Below, in pieces: positions 25,055 to 32,683 of a DNA stretch of 47,040 bases (the first letter of the stretch is position 1; each line of letters starts with the position of its first letter). The notes beneath the pieces were generated by a model, which saw nothing but the letters and a program-made list of their open reading frames with translations, was not told where the DNA came from and did not search any database. Where the stretch lies: assembly GCA_022788205.1 (NCBI GenBank), contig JALEVQ010000044.1:1-47040 (forward strand), in the 5' to 3' direction. The translations under genes were made by a program, and so were the position numbers. The DNA comes from Robinsoniella sp. GTDB taxonomy: Bacteria; Bacillota; Clostridia; Lachnospirales; Lachnospiraceae.

Positions 25055-27046
25055 ATGAAGAAGAAAGTAATGTCAGTGCTCCTTTCCACAATGGTGGGAA
25101 TGACAGGTTTGACAGCATATGCACAGGAAGCAACAAGCCCGGAGGCAGAATCAGTTTTATCGGCTTACACAGATGATTTATATGAGCCAGAGACTTCTGT
25201 GATTATGCCTGCAACCATCGTCTGGCCGGCAGATGAGACAGCCCAGAATACAGCAGCAGAGGAAGTTCGCCCGGAGACCATGATCGTCGCAGTGGACCAG
25301 AACCTGACTGTGAGTACCTTAGAAGGAGCGGTGATCAGTGAGTCACTCACCGAATATCTTGAGACGGTCAAGACGACGACCCTGCCGGCACTGTACATCC
25401 GTGACGAGGAAAGTGCAGAGGCATTGAAGAATTTTGTGCAAGAAAATGAAGTGAGAGATATCTTTGTGGCGGCAGACAATGCACATGCAGGTCTTGTAAA
25501 AATGGTGACAGATGCAAGCAGCAATGTTTTGGGAATCATCGATTATACAGATGCAGAGGTTGACACAACAAGAGAATCCTTAGGGGATATCGTTTCTTTG
25601 ACAAACGCAAACCATGCCAAGATTGCCCTGATTCCGGAGGAGATCGCCACAAGAGAGACTGTGGATTACTTGAGAGGACGACTGACAACGGTATGGGTAG
25701 AGACAAGTTCCGATGAAAAGGCAATCTATACACAGCTGACAAACGGTGCCAATGGTATTGTGTGTGCCGATTATGCGGCAGTTGTCGAGGCACTGGAGTC
25801 CTTCGACGGGGAAGCTGCTGTCCAGCTGCGCCAGCCATTCATCGCAGGTCACCGCGGACTGCCAAGCCAGTACATTGAAAACACGATCCGCAGTGAGAGA
25901 GGCGCCATTGAGGCAGGTGCAAATGTGATCGAGTGTGACATTTATCTGAGCGCAGACGGTGAGATCTTTGTCCTGCATGATGAGACGGCAGAGCGTCTGT
26001 TCAACCGCGCTGACATCACAGATGTGGAAGCGCTGACGATCGAAGAACTGAAAGCACTCGAATTCGACGTGACGGACGACACGAAAGAAAATGCACCAAA
26101 CTCTGTCCTGAATGCAAACAATGAAAACCGCACAAAAGAAGGACGCGAGGACATGGTTCTCGACATTGACACAGAAGTGGATCGGATTCCTACTCTGCGC
26201 GAGTATCTGGAAGCTTTCCGTGAGGATGAGGATGTCATCCATTTCATCGAGATTAAATCCGTAGACCGTGCGATCGTGGCTCCATTTAAAGCATTGGTGG
26301 AAGAGATGGGAATGGAAGACCGCGTTGTTGTGATCACATTCAACGATGGATATGACTGGAAAGGTCGTGAGGAAGAAAACTATCACGAAGAGCTGAATAT
26401 TCTGGAAGAGATGCACGAGACATGGCCGGAGATGCCGCTGGGATATCTGGGATACGATGGATACAACTGTGCAGATCTGACAGCGATGGTGGAGGAGAAT
26501 GACGGACTCACCGGAGAGGCAATCGGAAACTTATATGAGACACTTCAGCCATACAATGCGACATGCAACTGGTTCTATGGAGCAATGAATTACGATGTGA
26601 TCTTTAGCGGACGTCACCGCGGACTGACTGCATGGCCATGGACCTACAACACAGAGGACGCTTTCGCAGACGCTTATCTGAAAGGAATCTACGGTCTGAC
26701 GACAAATTATTCCACATGGGCGACAGACTATCCAGTCAAAATTGAGGCAGAGGATGTGGAAATCGGAACAGAGGGTGCACAGGTGCCATGTACAGTCTAT
26801 ACTCAGGCAGGAGAAGAGATCATTCCTGAGGAAGGCAGCATGGAACTGGTACAGATCAGCGGTCCAGAGCTGAGTGTGGCAGAAGACGGAACGGTACAGG
26901 CACAAGAGAACGGAGAAGCAGTTGTGCTCTACCGTATGAACCTTACATTGGATGTCAACGGCGCTGACCTGTCGGAATTAGGAAATCTGGACTATGTGAT
27001 TTACTCCAATCCATTTACAATCACAGTAAATGGATATGATGCCTGA
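25055..27046 (+). CDS. Secreted glycerophosphodiester phosphodiesterase with extra N- and C-terminal domains
   Basis: A 663-residue exported protein. A signal peptide (1-23, cleavage after AYA) leads to an N-terminal region (about 70-255) that looks like part of a second, degenerate GDPD barrel: TLPALYIRDEESAEALK and TTVWVETSSDEKAIYTQLTNGANGIV. The catalytic GDPD domain starts at HRG (266-268), then IENT, IECDIYLSADGE and FVLHDET, the expected His, Glu and Asp residues. IHFIEIKS follows. The last 100 residues resemble a bacterial Ig-like domain. It should cleave glycerophosphodiesters, for example deacylated phospholipids or teichoic-acid glycerol phosphate, outside the cell. AGGAGGAAG precedes the ATG. 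It is single, with a terminator. Confidence 0.9.
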   Translation: MKKKVMSVLLSTMVGMTGLTAYAQEATSPEAESVLSAYTDDLYEPETSVIMPATIVWPADETAQNTAAEEVRPETMIVAVDQNLTVSTLEGAVISESLTEYLETVKTTTLPALYIRDEESAEALKNFVQENEVRDIFVAADNAHAGLVKMVTDASSNVLGIIDYTDAEVDTTRESLGDIVSLTNANHAKIALIPEEIATRETVDYLRGRLTTVWVETSSDEKAIYTQLTNGANGIVCADYAAVVEALESFDGEAAVQLRQPFIAGHRGLPSQYIENTIRSERGAIEAGANVIECDIYLSADGEIFVLHDETAERLFNRADITDVEALTIEELKALEFDVTDDTKENAPNSVLNANNENRTKEGREDMVLDIDTEVDRIPTLREYLEAFREDEDVIHFIEIKSVDRAIVAPFKALVEEMGMEDRVVVITFNDGYDWKGREEENYHEELNILEEMHETWPEMPLGYLGYDGYNCADLTAMVEENDGLTGEAIGNLYETLQPYNATCNWFYGAMNYDVIFSGRHRGLTAWPWTYNTEDAFADAYLKGIYGLTTNYSTWATDYPVKIEAEDVEIGTEGAQVPCTVYTQAGEEIIPEEGSMELVQISGPELSVAEDGTVQAQENGEAVVLYRMNLTLDVNGADLSELGNLDYVIYSNPFTITVNGYDA

Positions 27047-27054
27047 CGGCAAAG

Positions 27055-27105
27055 AAAAAAGATGTACTTCATATCAAGATTTTGGTATGGAGTACATCTT
27101 TTTTT
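27055..27105 (+). terminator. Terminator after the glycerophosphodiesterase
   Basis: AAAAAAGATGTACT with its TCATA extension (27055-27073) pairs with 27086-27104, ending in a seven-base T-run. A-runs on the other side could also stop minus-strand transcripts. Confidence 0.85.
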
Positions 27106-27106
27106 A

Positions 27107-27127
27107 AACGGACATGACGCCTGACGG
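27107..27127. repeat. Dispersed 21-base repeat, copy 2
   Basis: Identical over 21 bases to 7541-7561, placed directly after a terminator and before the end of the YitT gene. The next 70 bases contain ATTCGCGTG twice (27164-27202 region), not seen near copy 1. Confidence 0.75.
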
Positions 27128-27204
27128 AGCCCACCGTATTCGCATATCGCCCCGCTCATTCCATTCGCGTGGCTTTTCTGCTCAGACGGATTCGCGTGTC
27201 TAGT

Positions 27205-28098
27205 TTACTCTTTTTTGGATGGGTTCGTTTTAGGCAGTTCTGGCTCGGTAAAGCCTTCCCCAAATACTTCACTGGTCTCGGTGATCATGATGAATGCTTC
27301 CGGATCCGTGTGGTACACTGCACTGTGCAGCTTGTACACTTCTGACTTTGAGCAGGCACATAACAACACCTGGCGCTCTGTGTTTGTGTAGGTTCCAGTC
27401 CCACGGATGGCAGTGGAGCCGCGCGCACAGATCTCGTCGATCGTCGCGGCGACTTCACGGCTTTTTGTCGTGATAATGATCATCAGTTTGCCGGCGCCGA
27501 TTCCATACATGATTTTGTCGATGACGGTGGAAGTGACGAAGGTGGCGATCAGACCGTACAAGACAGCATCGATATTTCCGAACACCGGCCAGCCCAGCAA
27601 GATGACGATCAAGTCAATGGACATCGTCACAAGACCGATCGACAGATGGGGAAATAAGGTTTTGATCGACATGGTCAAAAAGTCGGTTCCGCCAGAGGAG
27701 GAGCCTCTCATGTAGATCAAAGCAAGCCCAGCACCCAAAAAGACTCCGGAAAACAGTGCGGCGAGAAGTGGATTGCCTGAATACGGAGAAAAATGCGGAA
27801 AGACAAGATCCACAAAAATAGTGCAGAACACCATCGTTTTTAAGGATTTGAGCAAAAATTTTTTCCCGACAACCTTGTAGCTGAAGAGGATAAAGGGAAT
27901 ATTTAAAATCAGTGTTGTGATTCCGATCGGAAGATTCCAAAGATAATTGATAATCAGCGCAAGACCGGAAAGACCACCTGGGGCGAAATTTGCAGTCTTG
28001 GCAAAAGTATAGATTCCAATCGCATAAAAACATCCTCCGACAAGATCACAGACGAGATCCAAAATCAGGTCTCGCCTGTCTTTTTTATCTAAAGACAT
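27205..28098 (-). CDS. YitT family membrane protein (DUF161 plus DUF2179)
   Basis: 297 residues with five to six helices in the first 200 (FYAIGIYTFAKTANFAPGGLSGLALIINY, GITTLILNIPFILFSYKVVG, FSGVFLGAGLALIYMRGSSSGGTDFL), then a soluble DUF2179 domain (MIIITTKSREVAATIDEICARGSTAIRGTGTYTNTERQVLLC). The family is widespread in Firmicutes and its function is not settled. An in-frame ATG at 28164 exists, but AGGAAGG lies seven bases before the ATG at 28098, and the predicted promoter start near 28190 gives a normal leader for it. It stands alone on the minus strand. Confidence 0.88.
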   Translation of the reverse strand: MSLDKKDRRDLILDLVCDLVGGCFYAIGIYTFAKTANFAPGGLSGLALIINYLWNLPIGITTLILNIPFILFSYKVVGKKFLLKSLKTMVFCTIFVDLVFPHFSPYSGNPLLAALFSGVFLGAGLALIYMRGSSSGGTDFLTMSIKTLFPHLSIGLVTMSIDLIVILLGWPVFGNIDAVLYGLIATFVTSTVIDKIMYGIGAGKLMIIITTKSREVAATIDEICARGSTAIRGTGTYTNTERQVLLCACSKSEVYKLHSAVYHTDPEAFIMITETSEVFGEGFTEPELPKTNPSKKE

Positions 28099-28196
28099 AG
28101 CATTACCTTCCTTTCGATGAGAGATATCACAGTAGTATGATTTCCAGATTTCTGTTTTCTTCACAAAATTTTGCGCTTTTCCGTCTCCTGCTTTTT

Positions 28197-28225
28197 ATGA
28201 TAGCAACAGAAAAATGACAAGTCAA
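28197..28225 (-). promoter_or_regulatory. Promoter of the yitT-family gene
   Basis: On the minus strand TTGACT (28225-28220), 17 bases, TATCAT (28202-28197). Confidence 0.7.
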
Positions 28226-28443
28226 TGACAGAGTAAAAAATTCAGGCTCATTCAGACAAAAAGGAGTTGGGAATGTAGGTCAAAGAAAAGATGCGGATGA
28301 CTTTTGCAGCATAGAAATGTGAAAAGTTAAGAAAGAATTAAGAAATAGAGAGGACGATTGGAAGTATTAGAAAGTCTAATAAAAAAGGATGAAATTTGCC
28401 TGCAAAAGGATACACAAAAGTGAAAAACAGAGTGTCTGTATGA
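28226..28443. other. Gene-free stretch
   Basis: An A-rich spacer between the divergent yitT-family and MurE-like genes. I see no convincing gene, repeat or terminator here. The longest open frames lack ribosome sites. Confidence 0.5.
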
Positions 28444-28472
28444 TTTACGAATAAAACAAGATATGATATAAT
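28444..28472 (+). promoter_or_regulatory. Promoter of the MurE-like gene
   Basis: TTTACG (28444-28449), 17 bases, TATAAT (28467-28472). Transcription would start near 28479, about 240 bases before the coding sequence. Confidence 0.65.
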
Positions 28473-28480
28473 GAGCACAC

Positions 28481-28606
28481 GCGCATAGTATCGATGCGCA
28501 ACGGTCAGATGCAGGAAATTTCTGGAAAAACAGGAAAGAGCAGGAACACGGCGATATCATTGTATATACAAGGATTTACGGGGATTTTGAATGAGAAAAT
28601 CTGACC
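28481..28606 (+). ncRNA. Candidate structured leader RNA
   Basis: Starting at the predicted transcript start: hairpin GCGCAT/ATGCGC (28481-28499), then a closing helix GGTCAGAT (28503-28510) with ATCTGACC (28599-28606) around 88 bases. Inside is the palindrome TTGTATATACAA (28560-28571). It does not match a riboswitch class I can recognise. A 115-base purine-rich tail then leads to the start codon. Confidence 0.4.
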
Positions 28607-28721
28607 GGGAGAAAGGATGGAATGGTGGAATAGAAGAGAAAGAAAAAAACGTGTCAAAGATGAACGAAAGACGCGGAGGGGAGAAGCCGGTTAAAAATGG
28701 AGATGGAAGGAACAAGAAAGC

Positions 28722-30239
28722 ATGAAGATGAAGTTATCAGAGTACTTAGAGGAATTAAAAGTAGCAGGGATGGTAGTGGCTTATGACTTGAATGGACAGG
28801 AAGAGACCTTAGTCACATCGATCATGTATGATTCACGGCAGGCAATAGAGGGAGGACTTTTTATCTGCAAGGGGGCGAATTTTGCAGAGGAGTACTTGGA
28901 GTCGGCGATTGACAAGGGGTGCAGCGCTTATATCAGTGAAGTCTGCTATCAGACCAGGAAGAAGAGCGGATGGATTTTGGTGAAGGATATCAGAAGGGTC
29001 ATGCCGATTTTAGCCCAAAAGTTTTATATGACAGGCAGCAGAAGGCTCCATCTGACAGGAATCACGGGGACGAAAGGGAAGACGACGACATCGTATTATC
29101 TGAAGGCGATTCTGGATCAATTTGAGCAGTGCCGCCATCGCCCTGAAACCGCGATTCTGTCATCTATCGAAGTGTATGATGGAAAAGAAAGAAAACCATC
29201 CGTCCTCACGACGCCAGAAGCGATGGAATTGCACCGCCATATCAGGAATGCCGAAGATAGTGGGATTGACTATTTGACGATGGAGGTCTCAAGTCAGGCG
29301 CTGAAATACCAGAGAGTGCGCAAGCTTCAGTATGATATCGGGATTTTTTTAAATATTTCGGAAGACCACATCAGCCCGGCAGAGCACGGCGACTTTGAAG
29401 ATTATTTTCTGTCAAAGCTGTCGCTGTTTAAGCAGGTCGACACCGCATGCGTGAACTTGGACTGTGACCAGGCAAAGAGAGTGTGTCAGGCGTCACAGCT
29501 GGCAAAGCGTGTAGTGACATTTGGAAGAAACGAAGAGGCGGATATTCGCCTGGTGGAAGCAAAGCATCGCAAAGACGAAATCGTTTTCCGTGTCAGATGT
29601 GACAGATTTGAAGAAGAGTTTGTGCTTGGAATGCAGGGGGAATTTAATCTGGAAAATGCGCTTGCGGCAATCGCGGCAGCGTATGTCTATGAGATTCCGG
29701 CGGGAGTGATGAGAGAGGCACTTGCGAATGTGAAGGTGAGTGGAAGGATGGAACAGTACCGGAGCAAGGACAAAAAAGTGACCGCGATCGTCGATTATGC
29801 GCACAATAAGCTGAGCTTTGAAAAACTGTTTCACTCAGTTTTCCAGGAACATTCCGGAGAGCGGATTGTGACAGTTTTCGGATGCCCGGGGAACAAAGCA
29901 TATAATAGAAGAAAAGAGTTGGGGCTGATTGCAGGATTATTCTCCAATGCAGTTTATCTGACGGCAGATGACCCGGGAACAGAGCCGCTGGATCAAATTT
30001 TCAGAGAAATCCGCCCCAATGTGGAGACGACAGGGTGTCTGTGCACCTGTGTCGCGGACCGAAAAGAAGCGATTTTTCAGGCATTGAGAGAGACAGAAGG
30101 CAACACGGTCTTGCTTGTGCTGGGAAAGGGAAATGAAGGACATCAGAGAATCGGACGGGAAGTGGTGCCGTATCCGACGGATTCCGAGCTTGTGTGTATG
30201 GCGCTCGAGGAATATAACCGCTTTCACTTGACAGAATAG
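28722..30239 (+). CDS. MurE-like UDP-N-acetylmuramyl peptide ligase
   Basis: A 505-residue Mur ligase with the three usual domains: substrate-binding (1-105, with SIMYDSRQAIEGGLFIC), ATP-binding (P-loop GITGTKGKTTT, Lys about 120; TTPEAMELHRHI; EVSSQALKYQRV; NISEDHISPAEHG) and C-terminal (SGRMEQYRS, VDYAHNKLSFEKL, LVLGKGNEGHQ). MurE adds the third amino acid to UDP-MurNAc-dipeptide. The specificity loop reads TADDPGTEP (about 414-422) instead of the DNPR that selects diaminopimelate, so the amino acid added is uncertain, and it may be a second, non-canonical ligase. No cell-division cluster is near. A MATE exporter follows 53 bases later. Confidence 0.85.
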   Translation: MKMKLSEYLEELKVAGMVVAYDLNGQEETLVTSIMYDSRQAIEGGLFICKGANFAEEYLESAIDKGCSAYISEVCYQTRKKSGWILVKDIRRVMPILAQKFYMTGSRRLHLTGITGTKGKTTTSYYLKAILDQFEQCRHRPETAILSSIEVYDGKERKPSVLTTPEAMELHRHIRNAEDSGIDYLTMEVSSQALKYQRVRKLQYDIGIFLNISEDHISPAEHGDFEDYFLSKLSLFKQVDTACVNLDCDQAKRVCQASQLAKRVVTFGRNEEADIRLVEAKHRKDEIVFRVRCDRFEEEFVLGMQGEFNLENALAAIAAAYVYEIPAGVMREALANVKVSGRMEQYRSKDKKVTAIVDYAHNKLSFEKLFHSVFQEHSGERIVTVFGCPGNKAYNRRKELGLIAGLFSNAVYLTADDPGTEPLDQIFREIRPNVETTGCLCTCVADRKEAIFQALRETEGNTVLLVLGKGNEGHQRIGREVVPYPTDSELVCMALEEYNRFHLTE

Positions 30240-30256
30240 AGAAAAGGGAGAAAACC

Positions 30257-30272
30257 TGCACTGGGAGGTGCA
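30257..30272 (+). promoter_or_regulatory. Small hairpin holding a ribosome site
   Basis: TGCAC (30257-30261) pairs with GTGCA (30268-30272). The loop and first stem base carry GGGAGG. It directly precedes an ATG at 30273. Confidence 0.4.
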
Positions 30273-30317
30273 ATGGTTTTGAAAAGTCATCAATGGAAAA
30301 ACAGATTGATTTATTAG
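30273..30317 (+). CDS. Possible 14-codon upstream ORF overlapping the MATE start
   Basis: ATG at 30273, four bases after GGGAGG, opens MVLKSHQWKNRLIY and stops at 30315-30317, running through the MATE start codon (30293) in another frame. The strong ribosome site belongs to this frame. The MATE start itself has only GAAAAG. It could couple or dampen MATE translation; whether it is expressed is unknown. Confidence 0.35.
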   Translation: MVLKSHQWKNRLIY

Positions 30318-31645
30318 AGGGATCGATCGCAAAAGCCATCACAAGGCTGGCGATTCCGATTATGGGAACTTCTCTGCTCCAGATGGCATATAACTTGACG
30401 GATATGATCTGGATCGGAAAGATTGGAAGCAATGCAGTTGCGGCTGTGGGAGCGGCGGGAATGTATCTGTGGCTTGCCTCCGGGCTTGCAACGATTCCGA
30501 GAATAGGCGGGCAGGTTAAGGTAGGACAGTTGCTCGGAGCCGGGGATGAAAAACGTGCCGCTGCGTACGCAAAGGGAGCGATCCAGATGGGGATCGTTCT
30601 AGGCGTTTTATTTGGGGCGATCAGCCTTTTGTTTCACAGAGAACTGATCGCTTTTTTTCAGCTAAACCACGATGAGGTGATCAGGGAAGCACAGATCTAT
30701 CTGATCATCACAGGAGGAGGCATTCTCTTTAACTTTTTAAACATGATTTTTACAGGAATTTTGACTGCGATGGGGAACAGTGCGGTGACGTTCCGCGCGA
30801 ACACGATCGGTCTGGTGGGCAACATGGTCCTGGATCCAGTGATGATCTTTGGCGTGGGACCGTGCCCGAGCATGGGAGTAGCGGGCGCAGCGATTGCGAC
30901 GCTGGCAGCACAGGTTCTGGTATTTGGCGTGTATCTGCGGGTGATCATGCGGGAAACCCTGGTGTTTTCCAGGATAAAGCTTTGGACTTTGGCAGATAGG
31001 GAGGCATTGGCAGATATGGCAAAGCTTGGCATCCCCGCCGCGGCACAGAATATGTTGTTTTCCAGCATCTCGATGGTGATTGCGCGCCTGATCGCCGGAT
31101 GGGGCGACGCAGCAGTTGCGGTGCAGAAGGTCGGCAGCCAGATCGAGTCGATCTCCTGGATGACAGCGGACGGGTTTGCCAGCGCAGTGAACACTTTCAC
31201 TGCACAGAACTATGGGGCAAAGAAAAAAGAGCGTATCAGACAGGGATATCACACAGCCATGCGGATCATGGTTCTATGGGGGCTGTTTACGAGTGCGGCA
31301 TTGATTTTGTTCCCGCAGTTCTTTTTCAGGATTTTTATCCAGGAGCCAGAAGTGCTGGGGATGGGAGTCGACTATCTGAGAATTCTAGGCGTGTCCCAGG
31401 TATTTATGTGTATGGAAATTACGTCATCAGGGGCTTTTCAGGGAATGGGCAAGACGTTCCCGCCTGCCATCGAGGGGGTGCTGCTCAACTTGCTGCGCAT
31501 CCCGATGGCACTTGTCCTGTCTGAGACGGTACTCGGATTAAACGGTGTGTGGTGGAGTGTTTCGATCTCCAGCATCCTCAAAGGACTCGTCCTCTCTGCG
31601 TGGTTTATCGCGACGCTGCGGCGGTATCTGAAGACGGAGTACTGA
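30293..31645 (+). CDS. MATE family efflux transporter
   Basis: 450 residues with twelve helices in two homologous halves: SIAKAITRLAIPIMGTSLLQMAYNLTDMIWIGKIG opens the first and ADMAKLGIPAAAQNMLFSSISMVIARLIAGWG the second, both with the MATE pattern. It exports cationic drugs or metabolites in exchange for Na+ or H+; the substrate is not predictable. No in-frame start exists further upstream and the local ribosome site is weak, but a small out-of-frame ORF with a strong site overlaps it. The 3' end overlaps the convergent AraC gene by 41 bases. Confidence 0.92.
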   Translation: MEKQIDLLEGSIAKAITRLAIPIMGTSLLQMAYNLTDMIWIGKIGSNAVAAVGAAGMYLWLASGLATIPRIGGQVKVGQLLGAGDEKRAAAYAKGAIQMGIVLGVLFGAISLLFHRELIAFFQLNHDEVIREAQIYLIITGGGILFNFLNMIFTGILTAMGNSAVTFRANTIGLVGNMVLDPVMIFGVGPCPSMGVAGAAIATLAAQVLVFGVYLRVIMRETLVFSRIKLWTLADREALADMAKLGIPAAAQNMLFSSISMVIARLIAGWGDAAVAVQKVGSQIESISWMTADGFASAVNTFTAQNYGAKKKERIRQGYHTAMRIMVLWGLFTSAALILFPQFFFRIFIQEPEVLGMGVDYLRILGVSQVFMCMEITSSGAFQGMGKTFPPAIEGVLLNLLRIPMALVLSETVLGLNGVWWSVSISSILKGLVLSAWFIATLRRYLKTEY

Positions 31646-32537
31646 GGGAGAGGGCGGAAGATTTCTTCCGGTATTCGCTGGGAGAACATCCTTTGCGCTC
31701 GCGGAAAATTTTGGTAAAATAACAGGGATTGGAAAAGCCTGTCTTTTCTGCGATCTCCGTGATGCTTTTGTCAGTGCCGCTTAAAAGGGGCAGACTCTGT
31801 TCAATGCGAAAGCTGAGCAGGTAATTGAAGAGGGATTCTTTCATCTGGGACTTGAACAGTCTGCAGCATTCGCTCTTACAGAGATTGATTGAGGAGGCGA
31901 TGTCCTCCAGAGTGATTTTTTCCGCATAGTTGGCGTGAATGTAGGAGAGAATCGCACGGATCCGCTCACGCTGTCGGCTGGTGGAGAGCGGCACGGGTGG
32001 GACTGTCTGCCTGTGCTCGAAAATTTTAGTCCAGATTTGCAGCAGAAGGATCTGCAGTTTTAACTCCTTTGCCACAGCACCATGATGGTGGATGGAATAA
32101 ATCTCGTACATGGCATCGATCACTTCTTTTTGCCACGGAACGTCGGGGCAAAAACAGAGTGAGGGGAAGGCGGGATCTTCACAGATCGTCTGGACATAGT
32201 GGGTGTAGAGCAGGCTGTTTTCGAAACCGTAGAGCAGGCGCGGGTGAAAAGTGACAGAAAAATAGACACAGTCCTGACCGCGGTCCATGTGACCGGCGTG
32301 CAGCGTGTTTGCATTGCAGAACAGTGCTTCACCGGCGTGGAGACAGTAAGTTGCCTCATTGATCTGATAGAGGATCGTGCCTTCCACGATCAAGGTGAGC
32401 TCTACCTCCGGGTGCCAGTGCCACAAAAAAGAGCCGGACTCATAGGAGGAGAGGCGCTCATCGCTCAGACAGAGCGGAAAGGTGTAGTCCCCGTGTAATT
32501 TTAATTCTTTTTGGTCGTTGTTCGTGTGAATTTGCAT
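31605..32537 (-). CDS. AraC family transcriptional regulator
   Basis: 310 residues. The N-terminal cupin-like sensor (about 20-130) contains FLWHWHPEVELTLIVEGTILYQIN and HAGEALFCNANTLHAG. The C-terminal double helix-turn-helix (about 190-290) contains ITLEDIASSINLCKSECCRLFKSQM and ITEIAEKTGFSNPCYFTKIFRERKGCSPSEYRK, the AraC signature. Such sensors usually bind sugars, and the gene is divergent from galK with overlapping promoters, so it is a likely galactose-responsive regulator of galK and of itself. The ribosome site is weak (GAGG). Confidence 0.92.
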   Translation of the reverse strand: MQIHTNNDQKELKLHGDYTFPLCLSDERLSSYESGSFLWHWHPEVELTLIVEGTILYQINEATYCLHAGEALFCNANTLHAGHMDRGQDCVYFSVTFHPRLLYGFENSLLYTHYVQTICEDPAFPSLCFCPDVPWQKEVIDAMYEIYSIHHHGAVAKELKLQILLLQIWTKIFEHRQTVPPVPLSTSRQRERIRAILSYIHANYAEKITLEDIASSINLCKSECCRLFKSQMKESLFNYLLSFRIEQSLPLLSGTDKSITEIAEKTGFSNPCYFTKIFRERKGCSPSEYRKKSSALSLSTPSSDTAAASR

Positions 32538-32552
32538 AAAAACCTCAATATA

Positions 32553-32581
32553 ATTATAGAATAGGCGAATATACTTGTTGA
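32553..32581 (-). promoter_or_regulatory. Promoter of the AraC gene
   Basis: On the minus strand TCAACA (32581-32576), 17 bases, TATAAT (32558-32553). Its -35 overlaps that of the divergent galK promoter. TATAATTATAG occurs at 32549-32559 and again at 32602-32612. Confidence 0.6.
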
Positions 32582-32607
32582 TTTTTTGGATTCAATCATA
32601 TTATAAT
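32578..32607 (+). promoter_or_regulatory. Promoter of galK
   Basis: TTGATT (32578-32583), 18 bases, TATAAT (32602-32607). The weak -35 and the overlap with the divergent AraC promoter suit activator control. Confidence 0.6.
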
Positions 32608-32683
32608 TATAGCACAGAAGACAACGAGGACAACTGGAAAATAGAAAATTATCAATCGAAAAGGGAAAGGAAAAGAAAGCTTT

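Noticed and set aside
25580-26416. Long open frame on the minus strand opposite the glycerophosphodiesterase
   Set aside because: No ribosome site and no recognisable domain; the plus-strand gene explains the region fully.
27041-27052. GCCTGACGGC at the end of the glycerophosphodiesterase gene as a further repeat copy
   Set aside because: Only nine to ten bases match and it is within the stop region; chance similarity is enough.
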